Shown here one piece after another: positions 21,885-33,613 of a stretch of 64,000 bases of DNA; the first letter of the stretch is position 1; each line of letters starts with the position of its first letter. The translations under genes were made by a program, and so were the position numbers. The notes beneath the pieces are model-generated. The model was not told the origin of the DNA. It ran no database searches and saw nothing but the letters and a program-made list of their open reading frames with translations. This stretch comes from Puccinia triticina (lineage: Eukaryota > Basidiomycota > Pucciniomycetes > Pucciniales > Pucciniaceae). The stretch lies in NCBI RefSeq assembly GCF_026914185.1, contig NC_070574.1:2666501-2730500 (forward strand). The letters run 5' to 3'.

Positions 21885-22260
21885 TCCTTGAGTCACTGTT
21901 GTTGATAATCTTCAACTCAGCCACCACCTGCTCCAGCCTTTGTACCCTAGATAGTATCTCAGCTTCAAAATTCTCCAGCTTTTGCTGAGCCTATTGTTGT
22001 TGATCATCCTCTTGCCTTTGGGTGTCTTGGAAATTGAAGTTTTTGTGATCTGTTAGAGAATAAGATTAGTTTCCTGTGTGTTACAAAGTATCAAAGGGAA
22101 AAAAACTTACCAACAGCAATTATGGTAGCTGAAACAGCAAGAGCAACTATCATATTGTCTTGCAGTGTCAAAGAATTTTTTTTGCAAGGTACTTAATCAT
22201 AAAAATAATAATAATGTGTGTCTTGAGTACTTACTTGGATTGTTTTTTGAAAGATGGCCA
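21885..22260 (-). pseudogene. Spliced gene fragment ending in a coiled coil
   Basis: On the minus strand a short exon (about 22165-22110) reads DNMIVALAVSATIIAV before a GTAAGT donor. After a TAACAG acceptor near 22050, the frame continues HKNFNFQDTQRQEDDQQQ. One in-frame TAG follows, and then AQQKLENFEAEILSRVQRLE and VVAELKII to a natural stop near 21890. Introns in coding context show it came from a gene. The stop and missing upstream part make it a remnant. The family is not identified; the tail resembles the C-termini of proteins amplified in rust genomes. Confidence 0.4.
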
Positions 22261-22499
22261 GAGAGGAAAAACCCAATATGTGTGAAGTGGCTGTTTGTGA
22301 TGGTTGGAATTTTGTCTTTGATGGGATGAAGGGGGTCAGCAAGTTATAACAGGAAGGTTTGAATTAAGCTAACTCACCTATCAGGGGGTTAGCAACTGTA
22401 TTCACAGAAACAACTTCTAATCCAAGGTCTCCAAGGCTGGGAGGGTTTCAATTGGCTGTCAGAAATGTGAAATGAAAAAAGAATTGATATCAAGAAGTG

Positions 22500-22839
22500 A
22501 GGGATGGGGCAAGGCTAGTCCCTCCAAGGCAAAAAAATCATGATGGTCCAGCCTGCTGCAAGTGCACGGGCCTCTCCTCGCACATCTCCAACAGTCCCCT
22601 GATGGCCTGCTGGCTGGTCAACAAACTGGTTTCCCAGCTATTCTCCAAGTGGGAAGCGCTCAAGACACCCAAATATTGACACTCACAGACCGGCCAGCCA
22701 AGATGATAGAGAGCATCCGCTGTTCAATGCCTGTCTTGAACTGCTGTCTGCGCAAGATCATCCTGAGCAAGCCTCATCCAGAGTCAGACCACAGGGAGCT
22801 TGCACTGCTGCTACAGAGCTCCCTCAAAAGCATGCATTG
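22500..22839. other. Unassigned coding-like debris
   Basis: Plus-strand frames (for example AKMIESIRCSMPVLNCC) look protein-derived but are short and unrecognised. Confidence 0.3.
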
Positions 22840-23072
22840 CAAGAAAAACTCTAGAAACTGCTAGCAGCTGAGATGTAGAAGCTTAAAGGAAGCTTGAGGT
22901 GATACTCAAGCCTTTCTCAAAGGTTATTTCAACCAAGGTTGAATACACAGTCACTGTGCGCATTGCAGTGACTGTGCATGAAAGGGCATGATGTAATTAT
23001 GTGGAGTTACAATGGCAGTTACACTGGATTATGCTGCATGTCAACTGCTGGCAGTTTCTAAATTCTTTCTTG
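22840..23072. mobile_element. Diverged copy of the CACTG-ended MITE
   Basis: The ends CATTGCAAGAAAAACT and TTCTTTCTTGCAGTTG, the core ACACAGTCACTGTGC..GCAGTGACTGTGC, and GTGGAGTTACAATGGCAG all match the elements at 21465 and 58625 with many substitutions. Confidence 0.6.
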
Positions 23073-23764
23073 CAGTTGATGTGAATGGTCGAGCCAAGTG
23101 CAAAACTTGCCCGCCCAGGCTTATACCAGATCTTGAAGGAGTACACCAGCCCAAATCTAGAATTGCTCACGCTCAAAGTCCGCGATGGCTGGCACCCACC
23201 CGGTCAGCAAGGCCGAGCGTGCCCAAGGTTCCGATGACCCTAGCAAGACCAATGGCCTGCTAGAAATTGTCCCGGTCAGCAGAGTCAAGATCCCATGCCA
23301 GCAGATGCGAACTGCTATGAAATGATTTTACAAATAGGTGTGATTCTTTATGCCACAGTAGAGGCAAAACAGAGATTATGTTGATAGCTTGACTCGACGT
23401 GTGTTGTCACAATCACATTGATCATCTGAGTATAATGGATGTACATACAAAACAAAATGTGGAAACTACAACTTGTATTGATCAATATTGATGGAAGTTT
23501 GGTGGCCCACAATTGAGTTAGGAACTGATCATATGGGCAAGTGGAAGAGAGAGATAAAAAAAACTGCTGATGAGTAAGAGAACAAGAGAAGAAAAAATAC
23601 ACTGCTTTTTGCTGGTTATCATTTTCGTATGTAGACTGAGTTTGAAAATATGTCAGTGACATGACTATGAGTAATCACTATGAAAACCAAAGGGAAATCA
23701 CAATTTTGAATCGATCGATGATGAGGTCGATGTTACGGAAAACGCATAATACAACCAAACTTTT
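23073..23764. other. Spacer downstream of the membrane-protein gene
   Basis: No gene or repeat recognised; the right part would contain that gene's 3' untranslated region. Confidence 0.4.
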
Positions 23765-25300
23765 TTAAGCAATCAAAGGTGCATGCTCGGAGTCGGTGAG
23801 ACGAATCCTGCCTCCTCTGAACGAAGAGTATACAGCCTATATTTTACCGGGGAAAGGAGAAAGAAATTACACAAGGAAGTTGGGCAAATGAAAATTGTCA
23901 GGAATCGCATTGGGTTGCAAGTTCTAGTGAAATCTGGACGCTTCAGGCTTACTTTAATGATAGCTAGGATGGTAGCAATGAAAGCTGCGAACGCGACCCA
24001 ATGGATGCTCTCGGGTTCAGTCTGACGAGTAAACACCCCAACAAGCTCAATTGCTATCACAATCGCGCCGGCGACATCTCTTTGATCACTGTGTAGGGTG
24101 TAGCCGATGCCAGTACTGTCACCACAAGCGAAAAAATGTAAACAATTAGCCCATGATCAAAGTGAAGCCTGCCCAGAAGAAATGCACTGACGAAGCAAGT
24201 AACAAGAGGGCCACGATGACGAGGGCTTGTGTGATTGGACCCGCCTTATGATCAGCCTTGTCGACCCCGAAAGCAGTGAATGCGCTCAAGACGAGAAGGA
24301 AGACGAGGTATGCATGCAACAAGCTGAAGGGCAAATGGACCAGAAACAGTTCGGTCTTCGTCCGGAGACTCGAGGCTACCAGGTCCCAATAAACATGCGA
24401 AACGACGGAGGCAACGATCACAGAGAATATGAATGCTAGGATGTAATGGTGACCTGCGGACAACTAATTCGGCGTAGGTTTCAGGAAGGAGGTATCAGTG
24501 GACTATGTGGTTGTAGTTTTGACGGATGTTGTTGTCCGATAATAAACGTACGTGAATCCAGATGGATTGTAAAACGCCGATTGCTGCAAATCTCCATCCG
24601 ATAACGTCAATCGAAGCTTTGGTCCCAGATTCGAAAAACTGGAAAACCACAAAGCCAAGGAACAAGAACTGTGGAAACGATTCAAAGAGATCAGAGATAA
24701 TAATGTCACATAATTGAAGAGGAGTGGTAAATTGAAAAGAACGGTAGTATATCGGAAAATCAGCATCACAGTCTGACTTACATTGATCACGGTCCATATC
24801 CAAAAAGTCTCTGGAGCTGGGGTGATGTAGCTGTGGATTGTGGGCGAACGATATCAACATATGTAGTAAACGAATGCTGAGGATTTACAACTTACGTTTC
24901 CTTTTGAGAATAGTAACCGGTGGATGGACCACCAAGGGAGCTGTAAAGATTCGAGCCGAAGAAAAAGATGAAAACGATCACATTGAGGATCTGTTCGACC
25001 GGAGCAAATCAAATGGCCGCAGATTTAGTTATCTAATGTAACACTAATTAGGTGTATAATTTATAGCCAAAGACATGATTATCGAAGAGTGAATTTTGGG
25101 CGGAACGAACCTTAATAGCCAGCGCATGATTGTTATCCCAGTTCTGTTTGTGACATCATACGGAATTCATAGGTGAACGAAGGAAACGTAAGACGTTATA
25201 TGAACATAACAACCGATTTGAGCTTGTCGGGGATATTTGATGTATATCAGACGGAAGGAGGTAGAAGCTGATGGAAACCAAAAAGACATACCAAAGCCAT
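23765..25300 (-). CDS. Multi-pass fungal membrane protein (DUF1774-like), eight exons
   Basis: Minus-strand exons are 25300-25292 (only ATG GCT TTG), 25143-25111, 24990-24896, 24830-24782, 24668-24552, 24463-about 24186, 24115-23953 and 23836-23765. All junctions but one use GTRNGT-type donors with matching phase. The protein starts MALNWDNNHALAIKILNV and has about eight hydrophobic helices, including IVFIFFFGSNLY, FLFLGFVVFQFF, YILAFIFSVIVASVVSHVYW, LLHAYLVFLLVLSAFTAF and AGAIVIAIELVGVF. It ends LTDSEHAPLIA. From memory this matches a conserved fungal membrane family of unknown function (DUF1774). The exon 6 to 7 junction is unresolved: the best GT donor (after TCGTCA) is out of phase, and phase is kept only by a GC donor at 24185 or a weak GTTACT upstream. 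Confidence 0.75.
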
Positions 25301-26483
25301 TGATGAAAGTCACTCGATCACGCCTTTGTTCCCGCTCTTCAGACTGATTAACTCGTTCTGCCTTCCAAGACCAGATTTATGTAGACCAAGCTGTTGATAA
25401 TGGGGTAATAGTTTTGGGAACGAGGACTTGAGCCAGGGGGACGGAGGAGTCAACGCAGGTCAGATTCCACATACGATAATTCCCTGGGTATTTGGCAAAG
25501 TGGAACAAAGGGGACATACGCTTGGTACCAGGTGTTTTATAGCCCGACTTCAGCTTATAAATTCTCTTGTTGTACCACTGCTTTCAAGGGGCGAGTGGTG
25601 TGGGTACATACATATATCCTGCAGTCGAAACACACAGCTCCGAGGAGAACACAAGCTATGGCGAATCAAGCTGTGCCGCAGCCACATTATGAAGCATCAA
25701 TCAATTACGTCATGGATCATGAGAATGTCTTGGGAGGTCTTGGGCTGTCTTGTGATCAATTTTCAATGAAAAAATATCGGCTGCCGCGATGATGGTAGGT
25801 ATTTTCAAGAGGAAACAACCAGAGCTTTTGATATTTTGAAGGTAGTTTCCAATCGAGGCTTTCAAACTCCAATATATTTGAATGTGTCAGTCTGTTCGAT
25901 ATGTGCTAGGACTGCTGGCCGGCCGGATCATGATGGAGTGCTTCTTGTTCGGAGGGGGAACACTGCGGGACGGTCGGCGTTCCCTGTAGTCAACCAATCA
26001 GCTGAACAAACACAAGGTGTTCTACGCTAACCAAATGGATAAAATGCTGTTTCCCCTGGCAGTTAATATTTATCATTACATATTTACATGTCTATTTAGA
26101 TAATTTGTTGTTTGAAGCGTTGCAGAGTTTTAACCGCGTCCCAAGCACACCTACCGGCAGCAATGTACCGCGTGCCTGACTCTTGCGCCGATGGAACGCG
26201 CAGTTCTCGTCACACCTCGGCGCGGCATGTTGAGGTATCGATATTAACGACCGGCAATTGTGGGTTGCCGACTGATTATTGAGGAGCTTCGTGGCCAGTC
26301 TACCCCCGCCAGCTGTCTCAATTTACTGCTTCATCCTTGATTAGACAGCCCACCCTCATTGTCTCCGGAAAAGTCACAACGAACATGCGGTTTTCACGCA
26401 TACCCGTAATGGTTGAGTTTTTTTGGTGATATTGATTTTCTTTACGATGGGTTTTGAGAGTTGGGAATCTGACGTTCTTGGGA
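25301..26483. other. Upstream region of the membrane-protein gene; no gene seen
   Basis: Contains several unconvincing short frames. A minus-strand protein-like stretch at 25410-25320 has no start or splice context. Nothing recognisable otherwise. Confidence 0.35.
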
Positions 26484-26484
26484 T

Positions 26485-26957
26485 AGGCTTGTGCTCTCAT
26501 TATATCTGCAATTTCCCCAGGATCTGTCGTCTGCGCAGAAGGTGAATACCAAGCACTAGGATCACTCAAAGAAAGTGCAATTAAACCAGGCGTTCCAACA
26601 CCCACTGGCAGTGAAGGAGTTGATCCCGAAGCACCCATCCTGCGGCCTCAGGGTGATCCGGAGTTTACCGCTCTACACGTCTCTCCGGACAGTCAGTTGA
26701 CCCAAGCGGGCCACCAAGAGCCGCTGGTGGAGATCTACGCACCGTCATCAACCGCTGACCTGCTTTGGCACTGCGAAAAGCGAGTCTTCGGCAACCTTGC
26801 AGCATTCACCGTGCTTTGGAACTTCTTCCCCGAGCTTTTTTGTCCAGAATCATCCGTCTTCCTCTCGCCTGGTTTCTTCCTCTCTAACCTCCCTAGTATA
26901 TCTTGCTATCTTTATGATCGCTTCCACAATGATCGTTCATTACAGGCGTGGCGTTGA
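26485..26957 (+). CDS. Unrecognised open frame (about 157 codons), possible exon
   Basis: Between a TAG at 26482-26484 and a stop at 26955-26957 a plus frame runs uninterrupted. It reads GSVVCAEGEYQALGSLKESA, then VPTPTGSEGVDPEAPILRPQ, then DLLWHCEKRVFGNLAAFTVL. A plausible acceptor (AATTTCCCCAG at about 26519) precedes the better part, so the true exon would start near 26520. A minus-strand frame of 106 codons overlaps it (26638-26318) and cannot be excluded as the real one. No homology is recognised. Confidence 0.3.
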
Positions 26958-27821
26958 TCATCCATGCTTGGTTTTTGACCCCTGTCAGGGCAGTTCACAT
27001 TGGTGAATTTGGAATCAGTTTAACGATGCTGATGATAAGATTTTAGATTCAGTTGTTTCGGACATTTTTGATGGCGTTAAAAAAACTGACATTACATTTC
27101 GAAATGTGAATAGTGCTATCATAAGAATTTTGTTATTCAAGGTTCCATCCCCATAGGCTATCCCCCCACTTTTTGCAATCTTGACCTTCCTATGTAGTTG
27201 GCCCAGAGATATCAATTTTCCCTGCTCATGAACAGGTTTTTGATTGGCGCTGTCTCATCGCATATCCTCCGGAGTCCACAGCTCTTGTTGGTCTTTATCT
27301 ACTTCAACTTCAATTAGAGTGTGGCCCAAGTTTTTTTTTTCATCTTATGAACTAGACTATTCAGTTCTGACAAACCATCTTGAAAGTTGACGGGCTCATG
27401 TGGAGCCAATCCATTGTTGACAGCCAACCGTAACCAGGAGAGAATCAGGTTATTTTGTGAGTTAAAAGATGGATAGTCTCAAGGAACCAACCAAGGATCG
27501 ATGAAAATCTCTTGGAAAAATATAAACTCCCTTTTTGGAAGGCCTTGAGCTTTGCTACCCCAGGATCTCTTGACGGGGGAGAGTTGAGATTGACTGTCAG
27601 GAAAGAGTGAACCAAGTAAAATTAAACAAGACCCTATATATTTTCTCTGCAACTGCCTCTCTCGACAGATGGCCCGGCAATACAACCCAAAAAAATGTCA
27701 TTTTTGTAGGCAGTACATAGCCGAGCACGAAAAGAGGAAAAAAGAAGCCACGAGGACAATGCGGGCTACGAAAGGAGAAGTGATATACATGCAGGGGAGC
27801 GAGAAGGGGGAAAGAGGAGAG
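26958..27821. other. Spacer and 3' flank of the WASP gene
   Basis: AT-rich, without supported features; 27670-27821 would be the 3' untranslated region of the WASP homologue. Confidence 0.4.
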
Positions 27822-29923
27822 TTAATCCCATTCATCGTCGCTCTCGGCTTCTTCCTCACTATCCTCGCCCATAGTGCCTTTTCGCTTATTAAGAGCCGCG
27901 GCCAACGAGGCGGCCAGGTTACCACCGCCGCCTCCACCGTCATGGTCCTCAGCAGAGCCGATAGATCGCGTGGATTGGGAGAGCGGATTAGCGGAGTCTG
28001 AGGGGTGTGCGGACGCCCCATGAGGAGTCTGTGTTGAGAAACACCATCAGGACTCAAGAACGGGGCGGGTGGAAATTATAGAGAGGTTGGAAGCATACCT
28101 TTTTCAGGGCGTGGATCCCTTTCCCTTGTATACTTGACAGTAAGTCTGCTCTAGACCCATTCGAAACGGGTGATATGGAGGAGGAAGGTGCTGGTGGAGG
28201 TGGCGGGGCGTTGCTGGGTGGTGGGGGAGGTGCTGGAGGCGCTGGTGCTGGGGGTGCTGGGGGTGCTGGTGGGGGTGGTGCATTAGGTGGTGGTGGTGCA
28301 TGACTGGAGGGCGGAGGAGGTGGTGGTGGTGGTGCATGACTAGAGGGTGGTGGCGGCGGCGGCGGCGCTGGTGGCGGGGGAGCCATAACTGGAGGCGGCG
28401 GCGCTGAGGGAGGGGGAGGAGCCGATTTGACGGATACTGGAGGAGGAGGGGCGGTCGGAGGGGCAGGAGGGTTGCTGACGGGGGCAGATGGGGCAGGAGT
28501 GACAGGCATGGTCGGAGGAGGTCGGGAGGGAGCAGCGGCGATAGGTGGAGCTCGGGAGGGAGCCGAGGGAACTCTCGCGGAAGGCGCAGGAGTAGCTGGG
28601 TTGTGATTTTCATTCGACGTCCCCGTGCGACGGGTTGGAGCTGGTGGTGCTGGGGGCTTGACTCGCTTGGAAGTGATCGGATTCGCCGGAGGCGGTGGCA
28701 CTCTTGTCGGGGGCGACGCCGATGTGTTGTTATGTGAGCTTAGAACTTGATCGATCCCCCCGGCTTGGTTGACATAGTCTTTGATAAATGATTCACTATT
28801 GTTTATCTCGTCCTGAAAGCAAATAATATGACAGTACTTTTGCGTCAGTCCATGTATGTATTCAATTGCTAGGATCAACTGATCGTGAGACTACAAACTT
28901 TACTGAATCCCATGTTCGTCAGATTTGTTAGAAGTTGTGCCCATGAAGGATCCACATTTTCTGCTGTGAAGCCCGCGTTGGAGTCGTATCCCATGTGAGC
29001 TACCCGCTAAGTGAAGTACAGCAAGGGATGAGTCGCGGGAATCAGGAAGCGGTTTGCTTAAGCTGTGGACACGGATGATCAGACTACCTACCTTGAAGTC
29101 AGTGGGTGCACTAATCATACTTTTATCTATCGCTCCCTTTTTCTTCCCACTGGGTGCAAGAACAGGAGTAGGAGCCGCTGGCAATGGTGCTTCGACAGGC
29201 TTGACTTTGGCCGCGCTTTTGCCTGTATAATCAAATGTTGAGAACAGCGAACAGGAGGTAGATAGAGGGAAATTGGGATAGACGGTTGCTCACTGGTGTA
29301 CTTTGATCTGTTGATGACCTTTTTATGTATCGCTGAAGCCTCATCCTCATTGACAAAGACGAAAGCAATCATACAGTCCTAGTTTAGATAATTAAGCCAC
29401 AGGGATCAGTTATCAATTGACAAACTTGCCAGGAAACAAAGAGAAATACATAGACTTACATCACCCTGAAAAGTGTGCCAAAACGTGCGCTCTTGATGAT
29501 ACCCAAAATGACCATGACCAGGTCTACCAGGGCCATCTTCGTAGACTTCATGTTCCCAGATCGTGCCTCGAGTTCCAGAGAGGTCGATCAATTTGAACCA
29601 GAAGCTTCCGGCAATACCTGAGCTTGGGCGTCCGAAGACCAGGGCTCCTGAAAGACCTGTATAAGACCATCTGAGTTTTGTTTTTCAGAGTAAGAATGAA
29701 GAAAGGGGTGGTTATGAATTAGTCCCCAAAGTTTCGAATACGGCGGTTGTCAGATTGCATGGGTTGTTGAGGATTGAGATCAATTGTTACTACACTTGTT
29801 GGGGTCCGGGTAGGCGTAATAGATCCGACATAGGCCAGCGGCCAGAATCTTATTGTGATCCGAGGGCAGTACATGTTTGATGATAGCCTTCTCGCTGGCG
29901 GTGAAGCTTGAGGAAGAAGGCAT
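27822..29923 (-). CDS. LAS17: WASP/Las17-family activator of Arp2/3 (527 aa, seven exons)
   Basis: Exons on minus are 29923-29796, 29670-29460, 29378-29294, 29222-29092, 29006-28899, 28812-28099 and 28028-27822, all in phase. Residues 1-140 form a WH1 domain (SGALVFGRPSSG, FWFKLIDLSGTRGTIWEHEV). Around 175-200 is a CRIB-type GTPase-binding motif (SAPTDFKRVAHMGYDSNAGF) split by an intron. A long proline-rich region (poly-Pro runs, about 240-430) would bind SH3 proteins and profilin. A WH2 actin-binding motif follows (ADLLSSIQGKGIHALKK), then a helical C region (NLAASLAAALNKRK) and an acidic tail ending SDDEWD, whose Trp contacts Arp2/3. All parts needed to nucleate actin at endocytic sites are present. 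The retained CRIB motif suggests Cdc42/Rho control. The ATG is the first in frame. Confidence 0.93.
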
Positions 29924-30311
29924 TGTGCGGTGCGAACCTCCTGCGAGTATCAGGGCAGCGGGTAGGTTGGGTTGGTTATAAGGTCGACGGGGACGAAGTC
30001 TTCAGGGTTCGGCGAGCATTGATCGATGCCTTGAGGCTGTCCTGTCGAGGTTTCCTTCCAAGCCAATTGGGGAAGTTGCCCAGGGTTCAGGCAGATCAGC
30101 CACTATTACGTCAACAGCGGCAAGGGTTCACAGATGTCATGCTGTACTTTCACCCGCTCTCTGCCGAGTTTGGAAATTGTGACAGGTGGCGCTAAAATGA
30201 GATCATCAAAAGATCCTTCATCTTTTGATGATCCGCAACACATCCTCTTGGAACTTGGAAGTAAGCATGTATAATCACATCCTCAACACCCTGAGCACAT
30301 GAAATATTTTA
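29924..30311. other. WASP upstream region
   Basis: Presumed promoter. A perfect AAAAGATCCTTCATCTTTT-type inverted repeat lies near 30207-30226. No further gene. Confidence 0.4.
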
Positions 30312-30475
30312 CAGTGACCCCGCCATGTAAGCATTCACGATGTAAGCATAATCACAATGTAAGCATAGCATAAATGTAGATTTCCCGCAACCATTCTCTT
30401 GGTTTTGCTGGGATTTTACTTCAATAAGAAGCATACCGCGATGTAAGCATATATGCTTACATGGCGGGGTCACTG
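30312..30475. mobile_element. TA-flanked MITE with CAGTGACCCCGCC ends, copy 1
   Basis: The ends CAGTGACCCCGCCATGTAAG and their perfect inverse are flanked by TA on both sides, as in Tc1/mariner or pogo-type elements. The interior repeats ATGTAAGCAT several times. A copy in opposite orientation lies at 55846-56029. Confidence 0.85.
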
Positions 30476-30608
30476 TACTTTGGAATAATGGAAGACTTCC
30501 TGTACGATGTACGCCCCCCCCCCCCCCCTAACAGACTAAAATTTTGTAGATCTGTTGCCCAACATTAAATGCCCTGACATACAGTGGGTCTAACTAAACA
30601 CAAGTCCC

Positions 30609-30672
30609 CCTGGTGGGAGGCTCACTGTGGCTGCCCGCAAAATGGCCCCTCCCGCAGGGAGGGACTTGCGTG
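30609..30672. repeat. CAAGTCCC...GGGAGGGACTTG inverted repeat
   Basis: CACAAGTCCC at 30599-30608 and GGAGGGACTTGCG at 30659-30672 are inverted ends of a roughly 70-bp GC-rich segment. Related structures occur at 40612-40697 and 55297-55333 with different interiors. Confidence 0.5.
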
Positions 30673-31329
30673 TCAAAATGTTGGCTGGGAAAGAAATGGC
30701 CAATGGCTGGAGGGAAAATATTAAGCCTCAGCCAGCCTCCCCCTCAGCTCCTGTGGACCTGCCTCAGAGCCAAAAAAAACTTCTTGACCTCAGCTTTCAA
30801 ATGGCGCTGGTCTCATCTCCCCAATCCAAACCATTTGCACTGTACTAATGCTTTAAAAATAAATAAATAAATAAAACACAAAGAAATGTAAACTAAGGAT
30901 GCACAACCATCATGCCTGGTGGATGCTGGATCCGCAAACCCGCAGATATCTGCAGATCCTGCAAATTTATGTAGCCACTCAATTGTTACATTTTGTTACA
31001 GATAGGATATTCAATCTTGCATATTATCAGAAAATCTGCAAATGGGTCTTCAGAGCAATTGATATCCTTCAGGATTCCTTTGACGTTCAAAACAAATTCC
31101 TTCCATCAGTTTTGGAGATTTTCACTCAATCATTTGGGTGAGAGTGCGCATCAGTAATGCCAATAAATCTGTCTATTCAGTTTTTTTTTGTGCATATTTT
31201 GCTGATTTTGAAATACGGACTTACTTCACGCACTGCAAAAAGCTCTTCGCGCACTGTGCAGTGCGCGAAGTTTGCAAACACTTCGCGCACTGCGCGTGAA
31301 GGGCGCAACTTTTTCAAATTATTTTTTGA
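30673..31329. other. Spacer with GC-rich direct and inverted motifs
   Basis: 31225-31300 has repeated CTTCGCGCACTG/CAGTGCGCGAAG motifs. No gene is seen. Confidence 0.4.
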
Positions 31330-31862
31330 CCAATCAATAAGCAAGCTTATTATTTTCCTCTGTGAATTTATTTGGAGTTTTTGGAAGCTTCCTTGTATGC
31401 TTAAAAATCCCACCAATAAAAAAAAACAAGTACAGCCATTTGGGGACCTGGAATTCATATTCCCACGGGCCAAAAAATCCAAATATTTTAGTGAATCATA
31501 TTAAATATGTATTTAAAAGTTTTAGAACTTTTTGGCGACTTTGTACAAGGACAAGGCTTTCAAAAACCAGTAACTTTTTCTCTAGATATGCCAAAATGTG
31601 CCACTAAGTGGTGAACTTTCCTAATTTTTGAAAGCCTTATTCTTGCACAAAGTGGCCAAAAAATTCTAAAAAGTTTGAATTCATATGTATCATGATTCAC
31701 TAAATTATTTGGATTTTTTGACTGGTGGGAATATGGATTCCAGGTCCCCAAGTGACTGTACTTGTTCATTTTATTGGTGGAATTTTTAAGCATACAGAGA
31801 AGCTTCAAAAAACTCCAAATAAATTTACAGAGGACAATAATAAGCTTTTCTATTGACTAGAG
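31330..31862. repeat. 530-bp foldback with arms of about 240 bp
   Basis: The left arm (31330-31575) is the approximate reverse complement of the right arm (31605-31862). Shared landmarks are AAGCTTATTATT, GGGGACCTGGAAT, AATGTGCC near the centre and ACTCCAAATAAAT. The mirror-image frames at 31362-31607 (+) and 31808-31560 (-) both read NKYSHLGTWN, which is a consequence of the palindrome and not coding evidence. It is followed by a GGCGGCTACGCCGC palindrome. Confidence 0.8.
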
Positions 31863-33119
31863 TATGAGGCGGCTACGCCGCTGCACTTTCAGGGGCACAG
31901 CCTTATTTTATCAGCTGTATCAAAGCTGTTCCACCCATTGAAAGTGCTTGTTTACTGCCATTGGTGATTCTGTATGGCATGGGTTCTATCTGATGCAAGG
32001 TTATGGATCCCATGCATCTACTCTTCTCAAAACTGATCATCTTGTGGACATTGCTACTCAAAATACCTTCATGTGAGCTGTAATGCAGAATTTCAATTGA
32101 ATTATTACAATTCATGTGTGGTTTAAAACCTCTGTGTACATTCAATTTTGTTATGGTCAGGTCTGTGGAGAGGAACATGTGATCTTGGGTTTTGGGGTTC
32201 TGGGTTTCAGGGTCTTTGTATATGGTACATTGCAGGATAAGGACTCCAGCCTCTAAAACCATGAATCTGTGGTCCATGACATCATCATGGACATGTGTGT
32301 GTTAGCCATATACATGAGAGACTGCACCAGGGAGTCCGTGCTACAGCTCACAACAACTTCATTATATTTTGATTATTATTATCAGACTCTTGTGGACTGG
32401 GTTTCTTTTCCTTGCTTTGGTTGGCAGCTTTGTGGCTTATGAAGAATTTCAACAATTCTTGCTTGCCATCTTGAGACCAATAAGTTTTTCAGGACTTTAT
32501 GAACAAGTGCAATCTGTTTTTAACATTGGGTAAGAAATATACCACTTGCTTCTCCAGGAAGGAAGGGACTTGGGAGAGAAAAGTACAAATTTGTGCTTCT
32601 GAAAATGAAGTACATCAAAACAATTTTTTTCTGCCTTGTAAAACTTGATGCCTTGAAGTTGATGTGACTCTCAGCATGTGCTCATGTAGCCAGAGTTTGC
32701 TTACATCTTTGAGGTCTCATTTTACAACATACACATTTCCATAATTCTTCTTGGGGACCCATGCCTGCATGTTACACAACATTTACTCCTTTCTTAATCA
32801 AATCAAATTTTTACTTTCCTTACACACAACATGTAACTGGTATTGCAGCTTAATGAAGATTTTGGCTACATGGCTAAGAAAAAAATGTACAACAACAGTA
32901 AGCTATTGGAAAGGATGTAAGAGATATAGGCTTGAAATGATGTGATCATCATTTCAGTTAGCAATTACAATACAAACCGGGTCATTATTGTTGCCATTGT
33001 GCATGTCATTCAAGTGTTAGTTGCTTGATATTTTTCAATAATTTATTTAAATTGACATAATGACCAGTAGCAGGATGAGGATTGAAGAAGAAAGTCAAAC
33101 TTAGCCATCACACTTTACA
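31863..33119. other. AT-rich spacer, no gene seen
   Basis: The minus frame at 32277-31903 (124 codons) has no recognisable features. Confidence 0.35.
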
Positions 33120-33613
33120 TGCCTGTTGACTTGGTGAAATTAACAAAAAAACTCACGGCCTGGGCATTCCTGGGGGCCTCGAAGTGAGGGAGAGTAAGGG
33201 GACACCTGTTTACATGTTTTGATAACATCGAATTGATTAGTAAGAGTCGCAGCCAAAGCGCCGCTGAGGCAGTTTGCAAAGAAGCTCTGGAGGGCAAGCT
33301 GGTGCACGCTGGCCCGATTATCATACTCTCTAAAGCTGACTCCTCTGCCGAGTATCCGCCCGGCAGCCTTGAGACGGTCAAGGGAGTCAAATGGTGGTTG
33401 GATGAGGCCGAGCGTAGCATATTGTACCCAAGAATATAAACTACATGGTCTCGGTCCAGGATGGTGACCGTCGGGGTAGGCACAATCCCTCGCCACAGCA
33501 AGCCGATTCCCTTGAAGCGGGCACCAAGGTTGTGGCTGGGTTGTTCTTGTTTGAGAAGCGGTTGGAGGCGTGAATCCGAGCGCAATCTGGCTGCCATCCA
33601 GCACCCTGATCAT
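33120..33613 (-). pseudogene. Mitochondrial carrier (SLC25A39/40-like) remnant
   Basis: Two overlapping minus frames together follow the C-terminal half of a mitochondrial carrier. One has RFKGIGLLWRGIVPTPTVTI followed by YILGYNMLRSA, matching the GLWRG..PT and YD/YN.L motifs. The other has FFANCLSGALAATLTNQFDV followed by IKTCKQ, matching the third repeat (SGxxAATxTxPFDVxKTxxQ) but with Pro changed to Asn. The frame switch between them, the altered signature and the missing N-terminal two repeats show a decayed fragment. Codon use and GC content are higher than the AT-rich flanks, consistent with a captured host-gene piece. Confidence 0.65.

Noticed and set aside
28104..28613. 169-codon frame rich in Leu/His/Pro on minus
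   Set aside because: Shadow of the proline-rich region of the WASP gene in another frame.
31362..31808. Two related small proteins sharing NKYSHLGTWN
   Set aside because: They are the two arms of one palindrome read on opposite strands.
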